From Sphingosinicella microcystinivorans (GTDB lineage: Bacteria > Pseudomonadota > Alphaproteobacteria > Sphingomonadales > Sphingomonadaceae), in contig NZ_CP116005.1 in the NCBI RefSeq assembly GCF_027941835.1, positions 1,627,501 through 1,691,500 on the forward strand: a stretch of 64,000 nucleotides of DNA, written 5' to 3'. The notes under the pieces were generated by a model. It searched no databases. It was not told the DNA's origin and saw nothing but the letters and a program-made list of their open reading frames with translations. The translations under genes were made by a program, and so were the position numbers. Positions within the stretch are counted from its first letter, which is position 1, and each line of letters opens with the position of its first letter. Shown here piece by piece: positions 18,917 through 26,956 of the stretch.

Positions 18917-20548
18917 ATGCTGGGATTGATGCAGGACTGGCCGCTCACGGTCGACCGCCTGCTCGATCACGCCGCCGCGTGGCACGGCGCGCGGGAGATC
19001 GTCTCGCGCGATGCCGAGGGGCGCGTCACGCGCAGCAGCTATGCCGGGGTCCATGCCGACGCGAAGCGCGTGTCGAATGCGCTGGCGCGCATGGGGATCG
19101 GACTCGGCGACCGCGTGGCGACCCTCGGGTGGAACGGCGCGCGCCACCTCGCGGCGTGGTACGGCATCGCCGGCATGGGCGCGATCTGCCACACGCTGAA
19201 CCCGCGCCTGTTCCCTGAACAGCTCGCCTATATCGCCGCCGAGGCGGAGGACCGGCTGCTGATCGCCGATCCCGCCTGCGCAGCCCTGATCCCGGACCTG
19301 CTCGCGAACGTGCCCTCGATCGCGCGGGTGATCTTCTTCTGCGACCGCGCGGGGCTGCCCGAAACCGATTTCGAAGCCGTCGCCTTCGACGACTGGATCG
19401 CGGGCGAATCCGCCGAATTCGCGTGGGGCGGCTTCGACGAGCGGACCGCGTGCGGGCTCTGCTACACCTCGGGCACCACCGGCAATCCGAAGGGGGTGCT
19501 CTACGCGCACCGCTCCAACTACATCCACGCGCTGATGACCTTGCAGCGCGACGCGCTGGCGCTGTCGGCGCGCGACACCATCCTGCTCGTCGTGCCCATG
19601 TACCACGCCAACGCGTGGGGCGTCGTCTATTCGGCGCCCGCCGCGGGCGCGAAGCTGGTGCTGCCGGGGCAGCGGCTCGACGGCGCCTCGCTCTACGATC
19701 TCATCGAGAGCGAGGGCGTCACCTACGCGGGCGGGGTGCCCACCGTCTGGCAGTCGCTGCTCCAGCACGTCGAGGCCACGGGCGCGCGCTTCTCGACGCT
19801 GGAGCGCGTCACCATCGGCGGCTCGGCGTGCCCGGAATCCATCGTCCGCACCTTCCGCGACTACGGCGTCGACGTGATTCAGGGCTGGGGCATGACCGAG
19901 ACCTCGCCGCTCGCCACCGTCTCCGTGCCCACCGCCGAGGTCGCCGCGATGGATGAGGACGCACAGGTCGCCTACAAATTGAAGCAGGGGCGGCCGCTCT
20001 GCGGCATCGAGCTCAAGCTCACCGACGACGCGGGGGGGCGCCTGCCGCACGACGGGCGCACGCCCGGGCGGCTCAAGATCAGGGGCGTCACCATCGCGGG
20101 CGGCTACTACGCGGGCGCGGGCGGCGACGTGCTCGATGACGAGGGCTTCTTCGACACCGGCGACGTCTCGACGATCGACAAACGCGGCTACATGCAGATC
20201 ACCGACCGCGCCAAGGACATCGTGAAGTCGGGCGGCGAGTGGATTTCCTCGATCGACATCGAGAACATCGTCGTCGGCCACCCGAAGGCGCAGTATGCGG
20301 CCGTGATCGGCGTCGTGCATCCGAAGTGGGACGAACGGCCGATCCTGCTCGTGCAGCTGAAGGACGGCGAGACGGCGGACGGCGCCGAGTTCCTCGCGTG
20401 GCTCGACGGCAGGATCGCGAAGTGGTGGATGCCCGACGACGTGCTGATCGTGGACGAGATCCCGCTCGGCCCCACCGGCAAGGTCGACAAGAAGCTGATC
20501 CGCACGCGCCTCGAAGGCTACACGCTGCCCTTCAATGTCGAGCGATGA
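18917..20548 (+). CDS. Acyl-CoA synthetase (AMP-forming ligase), first of two in the island
   Basis: This 543-residue ANL-superfamily ligase activates a carboxylic acid with ATP and CoA through an acyl-adenylate. Motifs in order are YTSGTTGNPKGV (phosphate loop), VIQGWGMTETSP, FFDTGDVSTIDKRGY, DRAKDIVKSGGEWISS (hinge), and GPTGKVDKK with the catalytic C-terminal Lys. Overall it resembles medium- or long-chain-type synthetases (DitJ-like) more than benzoate ligases. It is transcribed divergently from MarR-2 with operator F between, so it is probably inducible by the pathway substrate or its CoA ester. Confidence 0.93.
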   Translation: MLGLMQDWPLTVDRLLDHAAAWHGAREIVSRDAEGRVTRSSYAGVHADAKRVSNALARMGIGLGDRVATLGWNGARHLAAWYGIAGMGAICHTLNPRLFPEQLAYIAAEAEDRLLIADPACAALIPDLLANVPSIARVIFFCDRAGLPETDFEAVAFDDWIAGESAEFAWGGFDERTACGLCYTSGTTGNPKGVLYAHRSNYIHALMTLQRDALALSARDTILLVVPMYHANAWGVVYSAPAAGAKLVLPGQRLDGASLYDLIESEGVTYAGGVPTVWQSLLQHVEATGARFSTLERVTIGGSACPESIVRTFRDYGVDVIQGWGMTETSPLATVSVPTAEVAAMDEDAQVAYKLKQGRPLCGIELKLTDDAGGRLPHDGRTPGRLKIRGVTIAGGYYAGAGGDVLDDEGFFDTGDVSTIDKRGYMQITDRAKDIVKSGGEWISSIDIENIVVGHPKAQYAAVIGVVHPKWDERPILLVQLKDGETADGAEFLAWLDGRIAKWWMPDDVLIVDEIPLGPTGKVDKKLIRTRLEGYTLPFNVER

Positions 20549-20578
20549 GGGGCTGGACCCTCGCGTTCCACCCGTTAT

Positions 20579-20598
20579 ATACTTCGATAGCTAAGTAA
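20579..20598. promoter_or_regulatory. Operator site G of the catabolic regulon
   Basis: ATACTTCG-ATAG-CTAAGTAA lies 19 nt before the first gene of the five-gene hydrolase/kinase/enolase-like operon. Both arms differ little from consensus. Confidence 0.65.
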
Positions 20599-20617
20599 TT
20601 CACCGAGGGGAGATACG

Positions 20618-21745
20618 ATGGATCCGAACGGCACCGAGGGGCTGGACGCTGTCTTCATCGGCCGCGCGTCGGCCACCGCGCCGCGCATCCAGGCGGGCGG
20701 CCATCCGTGCCAGGGCATCTACTGGACCGCGCAGGGCGCGCGCCCGAAGGTGGCGCTCATCGCCACGCACTACAACGTCGATTTCGCCGAGCACTACATC
20801 GCGCCCTATTTCGCGCGGCGCGGCTTCGGCTTCCTCGGCTGGAACACGCGCTACCGCGGCTTCGAGGACCAGTTCCTGCTGGAGCACGCGCTCATCGACA
20901 TCAGCGTCGGGATGCGCTGGCTGCGCGAGGAGGCGGGCGTCGAGCGGATCGTCATCCTCGGCAACTCGGGCGGCGGCTCGCTGATGGGCGCCTATCTCGC
21001 CGAGGCGATCAAGCCGACGATGCACACCGCGCTCACCGGCGCGGGCCGCGACGTGCTCGCGAGCCTGCCGAAGGCGGACCTCTACATCTCGCTGAACGCG
21101 CATCAGGGCCGCCCCGAGGTGCTCACCGACTGGATGGACGCCTCGGTGATCGACGAGACCGACCCCGTCGCCACCGACCCGGCGCTCGATCCCTTCAACC
21201 CGGACAACGGCCCGCCCTATTCGGCGGACTTCATCGAACGCTACCGGGCCGCGCAGCGCGCGCGCAACCAGCGCATCACGGACTGGGCGAAGGCCGAGCT
21301 CGCCCGCCTCAACGCCGCCGGCATCCCGGACCGCATCTTCCCGCTGTTCCGCGTGTGGGGCGACCTGCGCTGCATGGACCCGGCGATCGACCCCTCCGAC
21401 CGCGCGCCCGGCCAGTGCTATCGCGGCGATCCCGCGGTCGCGAACCGCACGCCGAGCATCGGCCGCGCCAACACGATTCGGACATGGCTTTCGATGTGGA
21501 GCCTCGAGACCTCGAAGTGCATGGGCGAGCCGCACCTCAGCAAGTTCGACATGCCCGCGCTCGTCGTGCAGGGCTCGGCGGACACCGGCGTCTTCCCGAG
21601 CGACGCGCGGAAGATCTTCGATTTCATCGGATCGGCCGACAAGCGGCTGGAGATGCTCCCCGGCGCGCACTATTTCGAGGACTCGACGAAGCACCGCGAC
21701 GATGCCGCAGACCTGATGGCGGGCTGGATTCGCGAGAAGCTCTGA
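20618..21745 (+). CDS. Alpha/beta hydrolase
   Basis: This 375-residue protein has an alpha/beta-hydrolase fold with nucleophile Ser117 in VILGNSGGGSLMG, an acid residue in VVQGSADTGVFPSDA and a C-terminal His in LPGAHYFEDS. A cap region (about residues 150-280) separates the core halves. It has no signal peptide. It is the first gene of a five-gene operon behind operator G and may hydrolyse an ester, a thioester or a C-C bond in a pathway intermediate. The fold call is firm; the substrate is unknown. Confidence 0.85.
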   Translation: MDPNGTEGLDAVFIGRASATAPRIQAGGHPCQGIYWTAQGARPKVALIATHYNVDFAEHYIAPYFARRGFGFLGWNTRYRGFEDQFLLEHALIDISVGMRWLREEAGVERIVILGNSGGGSLMGAYLAEAIKPTMHTALTGAGRDVLASLPKADLYISLNAHQGRPEVLTDWMDASVIDETDPVATDPALDPFNPDNGPPYSADFIERYRAAQRARNQRITDWAKAELARLNAAGIPDRIFPLFRVWGDLRCMDPAIDPSDRAPGQCYRGDPAVANRTPSIGRANTIRTWLSMWSLETSKCMGEPHLSKFDMPALVVQGSADTGVFPSDARKIFDFIGSADKRLEMLPGAHYFEDSTKHRDDAADLMAGWIREKL

Positions 21746-21756
21746 AGGGGACGGGC

Positions 21757-22761
21757 GTGGGCGCAGCGCAGGACGAATCGGTCATAGAGCACCTGCGCGC
21801 CTCGGGCCTCGTCGCCCCCGGAGAGGTGCCGCGCATGACGCCGCTGTCGGGCGGCGTCTCGTGCGACGTGTGGCGCGTCGATACGGCGAAGGGCGCGTTC
21901 GCGGTGAAGCGCGCGCTCCCCAAGCTGCGCGTCGAGGCGGACTGGTTCGCGCCCGTCGAGCGCGCCGAGAGCGAGGTGCGCTGGCTGCGGCGCGTCGGCG
22001 CCTTCGCGCCCGCGATCGTGCCCGCCATCGTCGCGGAGGTGCCGGAGGAGCACCTCTTCGCGATGCGCTTCCTCGAACCCGCGCAGCACCCGGTCTGGAA
22101 GGACGAACTGATCGCCGGCCGCGTCGATCCGGCGTTCGCCGCGAAGGTCGGCGCGGCGCTTGCCCGCATCCACGCGGAGACGGCGAACGATCCGGCCATC
22201 GCGCGCGATTTCGATACGGGCGCGCTGTTCCACGCGCTCAGGGTCGAGCCGTTCCTGCTTTATGTCGCGCAGCATGACGCGGAGGTCGCGCCGCGCCTGC
22301 GGGCGCTCGCGGCCGATCTCGAAGTGCGCCGCGTGGCGCTCGTCCACGGCGACGTCAGCCCCAAGAACATCCTCGTCGGCCCCGGCGGCCCCGTGTTCCT
22401 CGATGCGGAGTGCGCGGTCTGCGGCGACCCGGCGTTCGACCTCGCCTTCTGCACGACGCACCTGCTGCTGAAGGCGGTGTGGCTGAAGCCGGATGCCGCG
22501 CCGCTCACGGAGTCTGCCGCGGCGATGGCGGCGGCGTACCGCGCGGGCATCGACTGGGAGGATGCGGACGCGCTGATGCAGCGCGCGGGTGCGCTCACGG
22601 CGGCGCTGCTGCTCGCGCGCGTCGATGGCAAATCGCCCGCGCCCTACCTCACGGACGCGGCGGACCGCGCCGAGGTCCGCGGCCGCGCCAAGCGCCTGCT
22701 CGCGGCCTCCGGTACAGACCTCGAACAGCTCATCGCCGGATGGCGGGAAGGACGGGAATGA
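21757..22761 (+). CDS. Phosphotransferase (aminoglycoside phosphotransferase/choline kinase-like fold)
   Basis: This 334-residue kinase-fold protein has an N-terminal lobe with Lys in KGAFAVKRALPKL, the catalytic-loop motif HGDVSPKNILV (His197, Asp199, Asn204) and the metal-binding DAECAVCGDPAFDLAF. Such proteins phosphorylate hydroxyl groups of small molecules; here that could be a hydroxy acid of the pathway, because an enolase-like gene follows in a 4-nt overlap. GTG 21757, 12 nt after the previous stop, is preceded by AGGGG. Resistance to an antibiotic is unlikely from this operon context. Confidence 0.85.
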   Translation: MGAAQDESVIEHLRASGLVAPGEVPRMTPLSGGVSCDVWRVDTAKGAFAVKRALPKLRVEADWFAPVERAESEVRWLRRVGAFAPAIVPAIVAEVPEEHLFAMRFLEPAQHPVWKDELIAGRVDPAFAAKVGAALARIHAETANDPAIARDFDTGALFHALRVEPFLLYVAQHDAEVAPRLRALAADLEVRRVALVHGDVSPKNILVGPGGPVFLDAECAVCGDPAFDLAFCTTHLLLKAVWLKPDAAPLTESAAAMAAAYRAGIDWEDADALMQRAGALTAALLLARVDGKSPAPYLTDAADRAEVRGRAKRLLAASGTDLEQLIAGWREGRE

Positions 22762-24059
22762 ACAGCGAAATCACCGCCATCAAGGGCCGTCAGCTCTGGG
22801 ATTCGCGCGGCCGCCCGACAGTGGAGGCGGAGGTGCAGCTCGCGGGCGGCGCGGTCGGGCGCGCCATCGCGCCCGCGGGCGCGTCGCGCGGCGCGCACGA
22901 GGCGATCGACCTGCGCGACGGCGGCAAGGCGTTCGGCGGCATGGGCGTCGCCCGCGCCGTCGCCAACATCGTCGGCACGGTCGCGCCCGCGCTCGTCGGG
23001 CGAGATGCCGCCGATCAGGCCGCGGTCGACGCCGCGCTCGTCGCGCTCGACGCCTCGCCGAACCGCGCGGAGATCGGCGCCAACGCGCTCGTCGCCGTGT
23101 CGATGGCGGTGCTGCACGCCGCCGCCGCCGCCGCGGGCGAGCCGGTGTGGCGCTGGCTTTCCGGCGGCGCACCGGTGCGGATTCCGCTCCCCGAAATCCA
23201 GATCTTCGGCGGCGGCGCGCACGCCGGGCGGCGCACCGACGTGCAGGACTTCATGGTGATGGCGCCCCGCGCGGGCTCGTTCCGCCGCGCGCTCGAGATC
23301 ACCGACGCCGTCTACCGCGCGGCCGGGCGGCTGATGGCGGCGAAGGGCGCCGTCGCGGGCGTCGCCGACGAGGGCGGCTGGTGGCCCAATTTCGATTCCA
23401 ATGAAGACGCGCTCGATACACTCACCAAGGCCATCGAGCAGGCGGGCTTCCGCCCCGGCGAGGACGTGTTCATCTCGCTCGACATCGCCGCGAACGAGCT
23501 CGGCGACGCGAACGGCTACCGCCTCGCGCTCGACAACAACAGGCTCTCGGGCGCGGAGATGGCGGACCTCGTCGTCGGCTGGGCGAAGCGCTACCCGATC
23601 CTCTCGATCGAGGACCCGGCCGGGCAGGACGATTTCGCCACGATGGCGGACGTGACGGCGCGCATCGGCGACGCCGTGCAGATCATCGGCGACGACGTGC
23701 TGGTCACGAACGCCGCGCGCGTCGAAACGGCGGCCGCCCACGGCGCCTGCAACGCCGCGCTCATCAAGGTCAATCAGGTCGGCACGGTGACGGAGGCGAA
23801 GGCGGCGCTCGACGCGGCGCGCGGCAAGGGCTGGGGCACGATCGTCTCGGCGCGCTCGGGCGAGACCGAGGACGTGACCATCGCGCACCTTTCCGTGGGG
23901 TGGGACGCGGGCCAGCTCAAGGTCGGCTCGTTCACGCGCTCGGAGCGCATGGCGAAGTGGAACGAGGTGCTGCGCATCGAGGAAGCGATGGGCGCGGATG
24001 CGACCTTCGCGGGCGCGTCGGCGTTCGCCGCGCCGGTCGCGGCGAGATTGTCCGCATGA
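22758..24059 (+). CDS. Enolase-like protein with altered catalytic residues
   Basis: This 433-residue protein aligns with enolase over its full length but differs at key places. Retained are His155 and the motifs ADEGG (Glu205), SLDIAANE (Asp242), SIEDP (Glu285), GDDVLVTN, IKVNQVGT (Lys337) and LKVGSFTRSER (Lys388). Changed are the substrate loop (GASRGAHEA instead of GASTGSREA), QDFM instead of QEFM (Asp164 for Glu), and SARSGETED instead of SHRSGETED (Ala365 for His). It is thus unlikely to be the glycolytic enolase and may act on a larger phosphorylated acid made by the kinase upstream. It overlaps both neighbours by 4 nt. Confidence 0.9.
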   Translation: MNSEITAIKGRQLWDSRGRPTVEAEVQLAGGAVGRAIAPAGASRGAHEAIDLRDGGKAFGGMGVARAVANIVGTVAPALVGRDAADQAAVDAALVALDASPNRAEIGANALVAVSMAVLHAAAAAAGEPVWRWLSGGAPVRIPLPEIQIFGGGAHAGRRTDVQDFMVMAPRAGSFRRALEITDAVYRAAGRLMAAKGAVAGVADEGGWWPNFDSNEDALDTLTKAIEQAGFRPGEDVFISLDIAANELGDANGYRLALDNNRLSGAEMADLVVGWAKRYPILSIEDPAGQDDFATMADVTARIGDAVQIIGDDVLVTNAARVETAAAHGACNAALIKVNQVGTVTEAKAALDAARGKGWGTIVSARSGETEDVTIAHLSVGWDAGQLKVGSFTRSERMAKWNEVLRIEEAMGADATFAGASAFAAPVAARLSA

Positions 24060-24994
24060 AGATTCTTCTCCACGCCCGGCCGAGCGCCGGTTTCCGCGCG
24101 CAGGTGGACGGCGTGTTCGGGGACGGCATCGCCATCGTCGACGAGGCCGACGACGCCGGTTTCCGCCGTGAGATGGCGGACACCGAAGCGCTGCTCCACG
24201 TGCTGACGCCGGTGCGGCCCGATCACATCGCGGGCGCGCCGAGGCTGAAACTGATCCAGAAGCTCGGCGTCGGCGTGAACACCATTGCGCTTGATGCCGC
24301 GAGGGACGCGGGCGTCGCCGTCTGCAACATGCCCGGCGTCAACGCGCAGGCGGTCGCCGAGATGGCGCTGGCGCTGCTGTTCTCGGTGCTGCGCCGCACG
24401 CCCTATTTCGATGCGATCACCCGCGAAGGGAAAGGCTGGGAGGCGGACTCCGCCGTGCTCGACGGCGTCGGCGAGGTCGCGGGGCGCGCCGTGGGGCTGG
24501 TCGGCTTCGGCAGCACCGCGGCCCGGCTGGCGCGCGCGCTCGAAGCGCTCGGCGCGCGCGTCGTCTACACCGCGCGCTCGGCGAAGGCGGACGTGCCTTA
24601 TACGTATCTGCCCCTCGCCGATCTGCTCGCCGAATCCGATGTCGTGTCGCTGCACGCGCCGCTCACCGAGGAAACGCAGGGCATGATCGGCCGCGCCGCG
24701 ATCGCGGCGATGAAGCCGGGCGCGATCCTCGTCAACACCGCGCGCGGCGAGCTCGTCGACGAGGCCGCGCTCGCCGATGCGCTGCGCTCCGGGCACCTGC
24801 GCGGCGCGGGGCTCGACGTGTTCGCGGCGGAACCGGCGGGCGCGGACAACCCGCTGTTCGGGCTGCCGCAGGTCGTCGTCAGCCCGCATATCGCGTGGCT
24901 GACGCCCGAAACGCTGGGGCGCTGCCTCGTGATCGCCAAGGAAAACGTCCGCAGGCTCGCCGCCGGGGAGCCGCTTCTGAACAGGGTTGTCTGA
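24056..24994 (+). CDS. D-isomer specific 2-hydroxyacid dehydrogenase
   Basis: This 312-residue NAD(P)-dependent dehydrogenase is of the PGDH/formate dehydrogenase fold. It has the nucleotide-binding loop GLVGFGSTAARLA, the catalytic Arg in LVNTARGELVDE, the Glu in DVFAAEP and the His in VVSPHIAW. It would interconvert a 2-oxoacid and a D-2-hydroxyacid. Placed directly after an enolase-like gene and a kinase gene with overlapping codons, it suggests a route through a phosphorylated or enol intermediate to a 2-hydroxyacid. The TGATG junction couples it to the next gene. Confidence 0.92.
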   Translation: MKILLHARPSAGFRAQVDGVFGDGIAIVDEADDAGFRREMADTEALLHVLTPVRPDHIAGAPRLKLIQKLGVGVNTIALDAARDAGVAVCNMPGVNAQAVAEMALALLFSVLRRTPYFDAITREGKGWEADSAVLDGVGEVAGRAVGLVGFGSTAARLARALEALGARVVYTARSAKADVPYTYLPLADLLAESDVVSLHAPLTEETQGMIGRAAIAAMKPGAILVNTARGELVDEAALADALRSGHLRGAGLDVFAAEPAGADNPLFGLPQVVVSPHIAWLTPETLGRCLVIAKENVRRLAAGEPLLNRVV

Positions 24995-25698
24995 TGGCAG
25001 AGCCGCTTCCCGTCGTCCTCGCTTCCGGCCAGCTTCTCACGCGCGACGTGTGGGCGCCGCAGATCGCGGCATGGTCGGCCGAGCGCGCGGTGATCGTCGC
25101 CGATCATACGCGGGACGAGACGATCGCGGACATGGCCCGGCGGCTGCTCGACGCCGCGCCCGAACGCTTCGCGCTCGCCGCGCACGCGATGGGTGGCTTC
25201 ACCGCATTCGAGGTGATGCGGCAGGCGCCCGAGCGCGTCGCGCGCCTCGCGCTGCTCGCGACGCTCGCCCCCGCCGACGGCCCGGCGCAGACAGCGCGGC
25301 GGCAGGGCTATATCGACCTCGTCGAGAAAGGCCATTTCGATCAGGTGGCGGAGGAGCGCATCCCGATGCTGCTCTCCCCCGCGCGCCGCGAAGACCCCGC
25401 GCTCGTCGCCGCCGTGCGGCGGATGGCGGCAGAGACGGGTGCCGAGACGTTCCTGCGCCAGCAGCGCGCGATCATGGCCCGCGCCGACAGCCGGGCGTCT
25501 CTGGCCGACATCCGCGTGCCGACGCTGATTCTCTGGGGCGACGCCGACGGCATTGCCACGCGCGCGCATCAGGACGAGATCGTCTCCGGCATAGCGGGCG
25601 CACGGCTCGTCGTGCTGCCGGGTGTCGGGCACCTCTCGACGCTGGAAGCGCCGGAGGCGGTGTCGAAAGCGGTCGGCGACTGGCTGCGCGAAACCTGA
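24994..25698 (+). CDS. Alpha/beta hydrolase-fold protein lacking the nucleophilic Ser
   Basis: This 234-residue protein has the compact alpha/beta-hydrolase fold, but the nucleophile elbow reads ALAAHAMGGF, with Ala65 where most relatives have the Ser of GHSMGG. The acid (LILWGDADGIAT) and the His (LPGVGHLSTLEAP) are present. It may therefore be a lyase, a cofactor-free enzyme or a non-catalytic binding protein rather than an esterase. ATG 24994 overlaps the dehydrogenase stop and fits the fold; the longer frame upstream would lie inside the dehydrogenase gene. It closes the five-gene operon. Confidence 0.82.
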   Translation: MAEPLPVVLASGQLLTRDVWAPQIAAWSAERAVIVADHTRDETIADMARRLLDAAPERFALAAHAMGGFTAFEVMRQAPERVARLALLATLAPADGPAQTARRQGYIDLVEKGHFDQVAEERIPMLLSPARREDPALVAAVRRMAAETGAETFLRQQRAIMARADSRASLADIRVPTLILWGDADGIATRAHQDEIVSGIAGARLVVLPGVGHLSTLEAPEAVSKAVGDWLRET

Positions 25699-25800
25699 GC
25701 TGCAATCGGTCTGTTTTGGGTTGCATCCCGGGCTGTGCCAAAACGGGCGCACGTCTATGACGACGGGGCTGGGTCGAGTGGCCGGGCCGGATTGCTGATT

Positions 25801-26307
25801 TCAGTCGTCGGGGTCCGCCGCCGGTCGCGGTTCGAGCCAACTGGCGATCCAGGTCGGCAAGAGCAAGCCGAACCCTTGAATCCCGAAGCCGAGATTGAAC
25901 CAGTCCATGAACTGCGGGTGCCAAAGCCATGGAACGCCTGCGCTCGTCATGTAGAAGCAGCCGAGCGAAAACATAATAGCGAGCACGACGCCCGAGGTGG
26001 CGTGCGCGCGAGCCTTCACCATGAGTTCGCGCTCATCCAGTGGTCGGTTCACGGTCGCCGTGAATCGGGGTCCCAAGGCGCGAAGAAAGGCGGCGGCGAG
26101 GATCGCGCCATAGAAGATCAGCCACCCGATCAGGAAATCGGCGGCAATCGCTATTCCGGCCCTGGCCATCAGCACGAAGCCTAGGATCATGGCCGCGACC
26201 ACCAGTAGCGGCGCCCAGCGAAAGCTTCGCGGCGGCGTTTTCATAAAAATGATCTTGTCGAGCCGCGTCGCATAGACGAGGCGGTCCATTTTTTCGAGCA
26301 GGGTCAT
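25801..26307 (-). CDS. Four-helix membrane protein paired with XRE regulator
   Basis: This 168-residue hydrophobic protein has about four membrane spans: APLLVVAAMILGFVLMA, ADFLIGWLIFYGAILAAAFL, SGVVLAIMFSLGCFYM and FNLGFGIQGFGLLLPTWIA. It belongs to no family I can name with confidence. Its start overlaps the stop of the XRE regulator gene (ATGA), a common pairing of a short Cro/CI-like repressor with a small membrane protein. It lacks a regulon operator, so the pair seems independent of the catabolic island. Confidence 0.75.
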   Translation of the reverse strand: MTLLEKMDRLVYATRLDKIIFMKTPPRSFRWAPLLVVAAMILGFVLMARAGIAIAADFLIGWLIFYGAILAAAFLRALGPRFTATVNRPLDERELMVKARAHATSGVVLAIMFSLGCFYMTSAGVPWLWHPQFMDWFNLGFGIQGFGLLLPTWIASWLEPRPAADPDD

Positions 26308-26561
26308 GAGGATTGGTCTCCGGCTGCGGCGGCACGGCGTAATGTGTCTGCGACTGGTTCGAAGGGACGGAAGGAAAACAGAAGCTCGATCGGCACTTCG
26401 AAATAGACGGCGATCTTCATCGCGAGCTCGAGGCTGGGCTTGTAGTCGCCCCGCTCGAGATAGCCGATCGTCTGGTTGTTCACACCCACCGCCTCCGCGA
26501 GTTCGCGGCGGGACACGCCGCGTTCGGCTCGAAAGACAGCGATGCGGTTATATAAGTTCAT
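26304..26561 (-). CDS. XRE (Cro/CI-type) transcriptional regulator
   Basis: This 85-residue helix-turn-helix protein is nearly all HTH domain: NRIAVFRAERGVSRRELAEA, then VGVNNQTIGYLERGDYKPSL, and a C-terminal helix with FEVPIELLFSFRPFEP. ATG 26561 starts at the conserved N-terminal helix; the upstream Met at 26609 adds residues outside the family. The short palindrome at 26593-26606 in its promoter region is a likely self-binding site. It is co-transcribed with the membrane protein gene. Confidence 0.88.
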   Translation of the reverse strand: MNLYNRIAVFRAERGVSRRELAEAVGVNNQTIGYLERGDYKPSLELAMKIAVYFEVPIELLFSFRPFEPVADTLRRAAAAGDQSS

Positions 26562-26592
26562 CACAAAACCGTCTCGAATTGATAATGATATA

Positions 26593-26606
26593 TTGTGTTT
26601 ACACAA
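26593..26606. promoter_or_regulatory. Palindrome upstream of the XRE gene
   Basis: TTGTGT-TT-ACACAA is a perfect inverted repeat about 32 nt before the XRE start in a locally AT-rich stretch. It is unlike the regulon operator and is a plausible autoregulatory site. Confidence 0.5.
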
Positions 26607-26646
26607 CAAAAAAGAAGCAAGTCAATGGACATTTGGCTAAGGCTGA

Positions 26647-26820
26647 GTGACATGCACTCGGGCGATCCGCTGCCGGAGTTCAGCGTGCAAGACCTGCGCG
26701 CTGCGGTCGCAATGCACGCCGGGGGCACAGGGAACCATCCACAGATTGAGCGATCAGGGCGCGCTCGACCGTATGGCAGCCCGGATCTACGCCGACCCGA
26801 GCCTGATCCCCGAAGCTCCT
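26647..26820 (+). pseudogene. Transposase fragment, IS1182-like (remnant)
   Basis: In this frame a short stretch reads CKTCALRSQCTPG followed by IHRLSDQGALDRMAARIYAD and PSLIPE. The spacing of Cys pairs and the ALDRMAARIYADPSL block resemble the C-terminal part of IS1182-type DDE transposases. No upstream catalytic domain, terminal repeats or ribosome site is visible, so this is at most a decayed piece. It lies between the XRE operator and the methionine-synthase-like gene, marking an insertion-prone spot. Confidence 0.42.
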
Positions 26821-26945
26821 CCCTCTTCAGGGGAAGGGTCGGGGAGTGGGGCAGTCATGATAAGCTGTATCGAGCTTGGGGAAACGCCCCACCCCAATCC
26901 CTCCCCTGAAGAGGGAGGGAGGGAATACAGGCGATCCATTCAAAA
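26821..26945. repeat. Dispersed 3'-end repeat with inverted arms (copy 2)
   Basis: CCCTCTTCAGGGGA (from 26821) and TCCCCTGAAGAGGG (26902-26915) are inverted copies about 80 nt apart. The segment ends with GGCGATCCATTCAAAA (26930-26945), identical to 8845-8860. It lies 11 nt beyond the stop of the minus-strand methionine-synthase-like gene and may serve as its terminator. Confidence 0.55.
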
Positions 26946-26956
26946 TCGAACCGACT

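Noticed and set aside
18749-20320. Minus-strand frame of 523 codons opposite the acyl-CoA ligase
   Set aside because: Shadow frame; the plus strand carries all ANL motifs in order.
21757-22761. Antibiotic resistance phosphotransferase
   Set aside because: The fold is shared, but the gene is locked inside a catabolic operon and shows no specific resistance subfamily features.
26595-26909. Plus-strand frame of 104 codons beginning in the XRE operator
   Set aside because: The second half is low-complexity and runs through the repeat; only a different frame shows transposase-like residues.
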